Origin: Deltaproteobacteria bacterium
GTDB taxonomy: Bacteria > Desulfobacterota > Syntrophia > Syntrophales > UBA2210
NCBI GenBank assembly: GCA_019314085.1
Contig: JAFCZZ010000158.1
Location: 1 to 9,502, forward strand
Direction of reading: 5' to 3'
Length of the DNA: 9,502 nt
Numbering within the stretch: position 1 is the stretch's first letter; the number at the start of each line of letters is the position of its first letter. The translations under genes and the position numbers were made by a program. Below the pieces are notes generated by a model. The model ran no database searches. It was not told the DNA's origin and saw nothing but the letters and a program-made list of their open reading frames with translations. This document shows positions 4,747-9,502 of the stretch, piece by piece.

Positions 4747-5652
4747 ATGGCTATGCCACAATTATTCCGGGGTATCCGGAAAAACCTCTTCGGTATTCTG
4801 ATACTGACACCGGCCTTTTTATACCTCCTCGGGTTCCTGCTGATCATTCTGTTCAAGGTTACCGCCCTGGCCCTGACGGAGGCGGGACCGGAGGGCGCGA
4901 TCTTCCCCTCGGCGGTCAATTTTATCGAACTTGCGGGAAATCCCGAATTCAGGAAAGCCCTTGTCCGGACCGTCTGGTTCACCCTCATCGGCACGCCGCT
5001 GGAACTGTTCATCGGCATTGCAGCGGCCTTTCTCGTCGTGGAGGGGTTCAGGGGCCGAGGGGTCATCAGGAGCGTGCTGGTCCTTCCGCTGGCCATACCG
5101 GCGATCGTAACGGCAATCATTCTCTATATCCTCTTTGACTATCCCGGCGGCCACATCAACGACCTCCTCACGGGACGCCATCCCTTTTTCCCCTTTCAGA
5201 TCCTCTCCTATCCGATCAACTGGAGGGGATCGGGTTTTTTCGCCCTTCTGGTCTCCCTCTTCGGCAAGGTGTGGCGTGATATGCCCATCTCCATGCTCAT
5301 CATCCTCGCGGGCCTCCAGGCCATCGATCGAGATCAACTGGAGGCCGCCGCGACGCTGGGAGCGACGGCCTTTCAACGATTCATGAGAATTACGCTGCCC
5401 CTTCTGACGCCGGCCATGGCGACGGTGCTGGTTTTGAGATCCATCGAACTCTGGAAGGAGTTTATCTTCCCCTTTATCCTGGCAGGGAGCTATCCCCTGC
5501 TTTCCACGCTGATCGAACGGGCATACCATGAATGGCGAAATCCTCGCGAGGCTTCGGCCATTGCGATGGTTCTTCTCGTTTTGATCATCCTGTCAACGGT
5601 ACTTATTTTTTACACGCTCAGGTGGCTTCGAAAACGCCTGGTACGGGTATAG
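4747..5652 (+). CDS. ABC importer permease, MalF-type (CUT1 family)
   Basis: 301 residues with the six-helix fold of binding-protein-dependent permeases. Hydrophobic segments lie near residues 16-40, 73-98, 107-130, 162-190, 220-245 and 270-290. The cytoplasmic EAA loop, EAAATLGATAFQRFMRITLP at 199-218, is the coupling helix region that contacts the ATPase. It forms the membrane channel together with the next gene product. The ATG at 4747 follows GGCAGGGG at suitable spacing; a second ATG two codons on is possible. It lies 76 bases after the binding-protein gene and three bases before the second permease, so the genes are surely co-transcribed. The substrate cannot be read from the sequence. 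Confidence 0.92.
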   Translation: MAMPQLFRGIRKNLFGILILTPAFLYLLGFLLIILFKVTALALTEAGPEGAIFPSAVNFIELAGNPEFRKALVRTVWFTLIGTPLELFIGIAAAFLVVEGFRGRGVIRSVLVLPLAIPAIVTAIILYILFDYPGGHINDLLTGRHPFFPFQILSYPINWRGSGFFALLVSLFGKVWRDMPISMLIILAGLQAIDRDQLEAAATLGATAFQRFMRITLPLLTPAMATVLVLRSIELWKEFIFPFILAGSYPLLSTLIERAYHEWRNPREASAIAMVLLVLIILSTVLIFYTLRWLRKRLVRV

Positions 5653-5655
5653 CAT

Positions 5656-6486
5656 ATGGGGAAAATCAGGGGGACAAAAATTGTGTGGCTGATCGGTATG
5701 ATCGTGATGATCTGTATCGTCATGGCGCCTCTTTTTATAATGGTAAAGTACTCGATCAGCGACCGGTCAAGTGTCGTGACCGGCGGGGCGGTGATACCGC
5801 TCTGGCCGTACCACCCGACCCTGGAGCAGTTCCGGAGTCTGGCGGCCATGGATCGGTTTGTGAGAGCCGCCCTGACGAGCCTGGAAATTGCCCTGCTCTC
5901 CGTTGTTATCTCGCTCGTCATCGGAACGCCCGCAGCCTACGCCCTGGTTCGATACCGGTTCCCCGGGGCCATGGTGCTGGCCACCTTTCTGATATCGGTG
6001 CGATTTTTCCCGGATATTGTGTCCGTCGTTCCCATCGTTGAAACCTTTATCAACTTCGACCTGATCAACAGCGTCGTCGGTGTCGCCATGGCCCACTCGC
6101 TCCTTTCGATTCCTTACGTCATCTTCATCGCCATGGGGGTCTTTGAGGCGATCCCCCGGGATCTTGACGAACAGGCCCAGGTGCTGGGTGCGAGCAAGGC
6201 CTACAGCTTCATTCGTGTTATCCTCCCCGTGGCCCTCCCGGGATTGGCGGCGGCGTCCATATACGTTTTTCTCCTTTCCTGGGATGAGTTCATCTTCGCC
6301 TACTTTCTCCTGATCTTCGGCGATCTGTCAACACTGCCGGTACTGCTGCAGAAGATACTGTCCTGGACTCCCCAGCACAATCTCCTGGCGGCGATCTCGG
6401 TGATGCTCTCGATCCCGGTGATCATATTTACCTTTATCGTCCAGAAGTATATGCAAACCGGCGCGACGGCCGGCGCGATAAAGTGA
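5656..6486 (+). CDS. ABC importer permease, MalG-type (CUT1 family)
   Basis: 276 residues, the second half of the heterodimeric channel. A first helix near 9-30 is followed by five more; the EAA-type motif is DEQAQVLGASKAYSFIRVIL at 171-190. The C-terminus (KYMQTGATAGAIK) follows the pattern of MalG-like proteins, which end close to Gly-Ala-Val/Ile-Lys. It starts three bases after the stop of the first permease without a clear Shine-Dalgarno of its own, which suggests translational coupling. Its stop TGA overlaps the GAGGTG ribosome-binding site of the ATPase gene. Confidence 0.92.
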   Translation: MGKIRGTKIVWLIGMIVMICIVMAPLFIMVKYSISDRSSVVTGGAVIPLWPYHPTLEQFRSLAAMDRFVRAALTSLEIALLSVVISLVIGTPAAYALVRYRFPGAMVLATFLISVRFFPDIVSVVPIVETFINFDLINSVVGVAMAHSLLSIPYVIFIAMGVFEAIPRDLDEQAQVLGASKAYSFIRVILPVALPGLAAASIYVFLLSWDEFIFAYFLLIFGDLSTLPVLLQKILSWTPQHNLLAAISVMLSIPVIIFTFIVQKYMQTGATAGAIK

Positions 6487-6499
6487 GGTGCTCGCTCCG

Positions 6500-7621
6500 A
6501 TGGCAATGGTCATATTTCGAAACGTATTCAAAAGGTTTGGCAATAACGAGGTGATACGGAACCTCAACCTCACCGTCGAGGATGGTGAATTCGTCACCCT
6601 GGTCGGTCCGTCGGGGTGCGGGAAGACGACGACGCTTCGCATGCTGGCGGGCCTGGAGGAGATTACGGCGGGTGATATCTATATCGATGCTGTCCTCGCG
6701 AACCTTGTTCCTCCCCAGAAGCGGGATATCGCCATGGTCTTTCAAAGCTACGCGCTGTTTCCGCACATGACGGTGGCTGAAAATATCGCCTTTGGACTGA
6801 AACTGAAAAAATTCCCGCGCGATGAAATCCTCGTAAAGATCGATTGGACACTGGAACTGCTGAATCTCAAGAAACTGGAAGGGCGTCTGCCCCGTGATTT
6901 AAGCGGTGGTCAGCGGCAACGGGTGGCCCTCGCGCGGGCCCTCGTTCTGGAGCCAAAGGTGCTGCTCCTTGACGAGCCGCTGAGCAACCTCGACGCGACA
7001 CTACGGCTTCGAATGCGGGCCGAACTGAAGCGCATCCACAGGCGTCTGAAATCGACGATTCTCTACGTGACGCACGATCAGGTGGAGGCCATGAGCCTCA
7101 GTGACCGGGTCGCCGTAATGGAAGAGGGGAAACTGTCCCAGGTGGGCACCCCTCTGGAGGTCTACTCAACACCGGACAATATGTTTGTGGCCGGTTTTAT
7201 CGGCAGTCCCGCCATCAATTTGATGCCGGCCTCGATACAGGAGAATGATGGCGGTCTGATCGTCGATTTGGGTCCCTGCCGGTTTGCGATCCCTGAGCAC
7301 TTTCGGGAGAAGTGCGGGCCCTACCGTGACCGGGAGGTGGTGTTCGGCATCCGGCCGGAAGATATCCGTGAAAGGGGCTTCAGTCCAACAAAGCGTCCTG
7401 CCGGCAACACCGTCGATGTCATGGTTGACGTCGTTGAACCCCTGGGCGACAGAAATATCGTTGAAGTGAACATGGCGGGAATGGCCCTTACCGTACTGAC
7501 CGACGCGGCGGCAGACGCGAAACCCGGTGGGCCGATGACCGTCATCTTCGACATGGATAAGGCCCACATTTTTGACCGGGATACGGAAAAGAATATTCTT
7601 CACTTTCCACAGGCAGGTTGA
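6500..7621 (+). CDS. ABC importer ATPase, MalK/UgpC-type (CUT1 family)
   Basis: 373 residues with every ABC motif: Walker A GPSGCGKT (36-43), Q-loop FQSYALFPHM (Q82), signature LSGGQ (134-138), Walker B VLLLDEP (154-160), D-loop NLD and switch histidine H192 in THDQ. A C-terminal domain from about 235 onward, with FGIRPEDI and the VVEPLGDRNIVEV segment, is the TOBE/regulatory domain typical of sugar-type importers. It hydrolyses ATP to drive the two permeases. ATG 6500 is chosen because GAGGTG (6485-6490) lies nine bases upstream; a GTG at 6488 falls inside that site. The gene ends the operon; a possible terminator follows. Confidence 0.93.
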   Translation: MAMVIFRNVFKRFGNNEVIRNLNLTVEDGEFVTLVGPSGCGKTTTLRMLAGLEEITAGDIYIDAVLANLVPPQKRDIAMVFQSYALFPHMTVAENIAFGLKLKKFPRDEILVKIDWTLELLNLKKLEGRLPRDLSGGQRQRVALARALVLEPKVLLLDEPLSNLDATLRLRMRAELKRIHRRLKSTILYVTHDQVEAMSLSDRVAVMEEGKLSQVGTPLEVYSTPDNMFVAGFIGSPAINLMPASIQENDGGLIVDLGPCRFAIPEHFREKCGPYRDREVVFGIRPEDIRERGFSPTKRPAGNTVDVMVDVVEPLGDRNIVEVNMAGMALTVLTDAAADAKPGGPMTVIFDMDKAHIFDRDTEKNILHFPQAG

Positions 7622-7648
7622 TTTCCCGGCATGTCATGGAATGTCGTT

Positions 7649-7673
7649 ACCAGGTCGATGAGCCCCTGGTTTT
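7649..7673 (+). terminator. possible terminator of the ABC importer operon
   Basis: ACCAGG (7649-7654) pairs with CCTGGT (7665-7670) around a 10-base loop, followed by TTT then CGG. The stem is short and the T-run brief, so it is a weak candidate, though its place 27 bases after the ATPase stop is right. In the same convergent gap, TGAGA-GAA-TCTCA (7745-7757) is a second, smaller inverted repeat. Confidence 0.4.
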
Positions 7674-7771
7674 CGGTGTCCAAAGGAGAGATACGGCGAC
7701 ACGGGGGCACAGCGATTTTCCCCAAAGCCTTCAGCGGCAATGATTGAGAGAATCTCATTCTTCTTCGGCCT

Positions 7772-9310
7772 TCAGGATGCCGCTCCCGCGATATGCAGGG
7801 CGGTCCGTATGCCGTCCGCGCCGCTCGATATGATCCCCCCGGCCCAGCCGCTCCCCTCCCCCACGACATAGAGATTCTCAAAACCGCTGCAGAGGCCTGT
7901 CTTGTCCCGCAGGACCTGAACCGGTGACGAGGTCTTGCTCTCAAGCCCCATGATCGTGCCGGTTTCAAACCCCTTTATCTTTCGGGCAAAATCCCTGAGC
8001 CCCTCGCGAAGGGCGTCGCTCACGCTCGGAGGGAGCAGTTCCCACAGGGGCGCTGGCTTCAACCCCAGAGGATAACTCGATGCAGGGATTACACCTGCCT
8101 CTTTCATCGCGATAAAATCGGCTATCGGGCAGAAAGGCGCCGCGAACCCCTCCGCGTATCGAAAGAACTTCTCCTCCAGGGCCTCCAGCCAGTCGAGGGC
8201 CTCCGGGGCACTCATCTCTCTGCCTGTCAGGCCCTCCAGGCTCACCCCCGCCACGCAGGCCGCGTTGGCAAATACCCCGTCCCGCCGGTAGCGGCTCATC
8301 CCGTTGACGATGTTGATATGCCCGTAGGCGGAGGCGGGGACGACCACGCCGCCGGGACACATGCAGAAGGTATAGACCGGGAGGGTACCGTCACCCCGTG
8401 AAGTCAGGCGGTATTCGGCGGCCTTTACCCCCGGCAGTTCTTCCCTTCCCCACTGGGCGAGGTTGATAAGCTCCTGGGGGTGCTCCACCCGTGATCCGAG
8501 AGCGAACGGCTTGGTGCGAAATCCGACGCCCCTTCTCATCAGCATCCGGTAGGTTTCATACGCGGAGTGACCGGGGGCGATGATACACCAATCGGCCTCA
8601 ATCCCGCCGGAGGGTGTTACCGCCTCGACAACCCGCCCCCCCTCGATCCTGATATCTTCCAGCAGTGTCTCGAAGAGGACCCTTCCGCCGAGATCCAGAA
8701 ATTCACTTCTCAGATTCGCCACTATTGTTTTCAGATTGTCACTCCCCAGATGGGGGTGAGCCATGTATCGTATCTCTTCGGGGGCCCCCGCCCGGATGTA
8801 GCTCTCGATGATGAAACGTTTTTCTTTCGATATGCGCTTGGATCGCGACGTGAGCTTTCCGTCGGAAAAGGTGCCGGCACCCCCTTCGCCGAAGGCATAA
8901 TTGCTCACCGGATCGAAGAGACCGGTCGTTTCAAAGGACCTGATCCCCCGGGCCCGTTTTTTTACCTCGGTCCCCCGTTCGATCAGAGTCGTCCGGAACC
9001 CCGCCTTCTGAAGAACGAAGGCCGCGAAGAACCCCGCGGGGCCGCTTCCGACAACTACGGCTTGTTCATCCCTCTTGCGTGAGGGAACCGCGAGCGCCGG
9101 GGGAGTAACAGGCTCACCCCCCGCAAGCTCCTCCGACAGGACCGAGACCTGTATCTGCCAGTGGATATCGCTCCTTTTGCGGGCATCGAGACTCTTATTC
9201 GCTATCTGATAAGAAAACTCATCTGTCCCCAGCTCCTTCGCGATCGCGCCGCGCAGAGCCCCCCCCTGATAGTCAGGAGGCAGATTGAATGATAGTTCCC
9301 GGTAGCCCAT
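7772..9310 (-). CDS. FAD-dependent oxidoreductase of the COG2509 family
   Basis: 512 residues. An N-terminal region of about 80 residues with SYQIANKSLDARKRSDIHWQ (33-52) resembles the small domain that precedes the flavoprotein core in this family. Then comes the FAD dinucleotide motif VVVGSGPAG (85-93), with E111 at the end of the second strand for ribose binding. The family signature FGEGGAGTFSDGKLTSRSK lies at 140-158, and the C-terminal FAD motif VVGEGSGWAGGI.SSGADG lies near 482-500. The reaction and partners of this family are not established, so no specific role is given. The ATG at 9310-9308 is the first possible start because an in-frame TGA lies two codons upstream; its Shine-Dalgarno is poor. 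It converges on the importer operon and has no obvious operon partner in the window. Confidence 0.9.
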   Translation of the reverse strand: MGYRELSFNLPPDYQGGALRGAIAKELGTDEFSYQIANKSLDARKRSDIHWQIQVSVLSEELAGGEPVTPPALAVPSRKRDEQAVVVGSGPAGFFAAFVLQKAGFRTTLIERGTEVKKRARGIRSFETTGLFDPVSNYAFGEGGAGTFSDGKLTSRSKRISKEKRFIIESYIRAGAPEEIRYMAHPHLGSDNLKTIVANLRSEFLDLGGRVLFETLLEDIRIEGGRVVEAVTPSGGIEADWCIIAPGHSAYETYRMLMRRGVGFRTKPFALGSRVEHPQELINLAQWGREELPGVKAAEYRLTSRGDGTLPVYTFCMCPGGVVVPASAYGHINIVNGMSRYRRDGVFANAACVAGVSLEGLTGREMSAPEALDWLEALEEKFFRYAEGFAAPFCPIADFIAMKEAGVIPASSYPLGLKPAPLWELLPPSVSDALREGLRDFARKIKGFETGTIMGLESKTSSPVQVLRDKTGLCSGFENLYVVGEGSGWAGGIISSGADGIRTALHIAGAAS

Positions 9311-9502
9311 GCATCAACACCCACATCTTTGTAATCAGAGATAGATACCACAATCTCAGCCAAAATGCGTCGGGAAGATTAATTGATTTAGCGGGGTAGT
9401 CAGTTAGCTCCTCCTACGGAATGCCAACACGCTATAATCTATGGACATTTCTGGCAGATAGCCTATTCGCCACTTATGAAAGATTTGTCGTGTAATTCCA
9501 GG
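9311..9502. other. right-end intergenic stretch with an unassigned open frame
   Basis: An A/T-richer region upstream of the flavoprotein gene. On the minus strand a frame is open from the window edge to TAA at 9406-9404 (about 32 codons, including FHKWRIGYLPEMSIDY), which could be the 3' end of a gene beyond the window, but a plus-strand frame is equally open. TATAAT occurs at 9433-9438 (plus) without a matching -35 box. No clear promoter for the minus gene was found. Confidence 0.3.

Noticed and set aside
4819..5529. 236-codon minus-strand frame opposite the first permease
   Set aside because: Highly charged product with no family resemblance; it is the antisense of a hydrophobic permease gene.
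9433..9438. Perfect TATAAT box on the plus strand
   Set aside because: No -35 match at 16-18 bases upstream and no gene visible downstream before the window ends.
9391..9440. tRNA-like start (GCGGGGTAGTCAGTTAGCTC)
   Set aside because: The D-arm resemblance does not continue: no anticodon stem, no TTC-containing T-loop and no closing acceptor arm follow.
1..9502. CRISPR array, insertion sequence or prophage
   Set aside because: No regularly spaced repeats, transposase, integrase or terminal inverted repeats were seen on either strand.

Overview
The window reads like a moderately GC-rich bacterial chromosome. The protein flavour (citramalate synthase, an acetate-uptake transporter of the syntroph type, a COG2509 flavoprotein) fits a deltaproteobacterial or Desulfobacterota-like organism. 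That placement is an inference from protein similarity recalled by eye, not from a search.

Left end (1-455): a divergent control region. On the minus strand the first 41 codons of a citramalate synthase gene (cimA, leading to isoleucine) run off the window. Ahead of them lies what looks like a complete transcription attenuator: a promoter, a 25-residue leader peptide with 14 Ile/Leu/Val residues, mutually exclusive RNA pairings, and a 16-bp terminator ending just before the cimA ribosome-binding site. On the plus strand truA starts at 456. A 15-bp perfect tandem repeat lies between the two promoter regions.

Centre left (456-2900): an intact truA is followed by a haloalkane dehalogenase interrupted by an in-frame amber codon. 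On the opposite strand is an acetate-transporter (SatP/YaaH family) gene that has lost its N-terminal half-domain and carries another in-frame amber codon. Both ambers sit where relatives have tryptophan (TGG to TAG). A degenerate 30-bp repeat lies at the 3' ends of both truA and the dehalogenase gene.

Centre (2901-7621): about 375 bp with no convincing gene, then a carbohydrate-type (CUT1) ABC importer operon: solute-binding protein, two permeases, ATPase. Permeases and ATPase are intact. The binding-protein gene needs two -1 frame corrections to read through. The four lesioned places (two ambers, two frameshifts) all fall between 1500 and 4580, which suggests either local gene decay or local sequence error.

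Right end (7622-9502): a convergent 150-bp gap with a weak terminator, then on the minus strand an intact COG2509-type FAD-dependent oxidoreductase. The last 190 bp hold no secure gene.

The clearest candidate for something little described is the cimA attenuator. It can be reconstructed base by base from the sequence.
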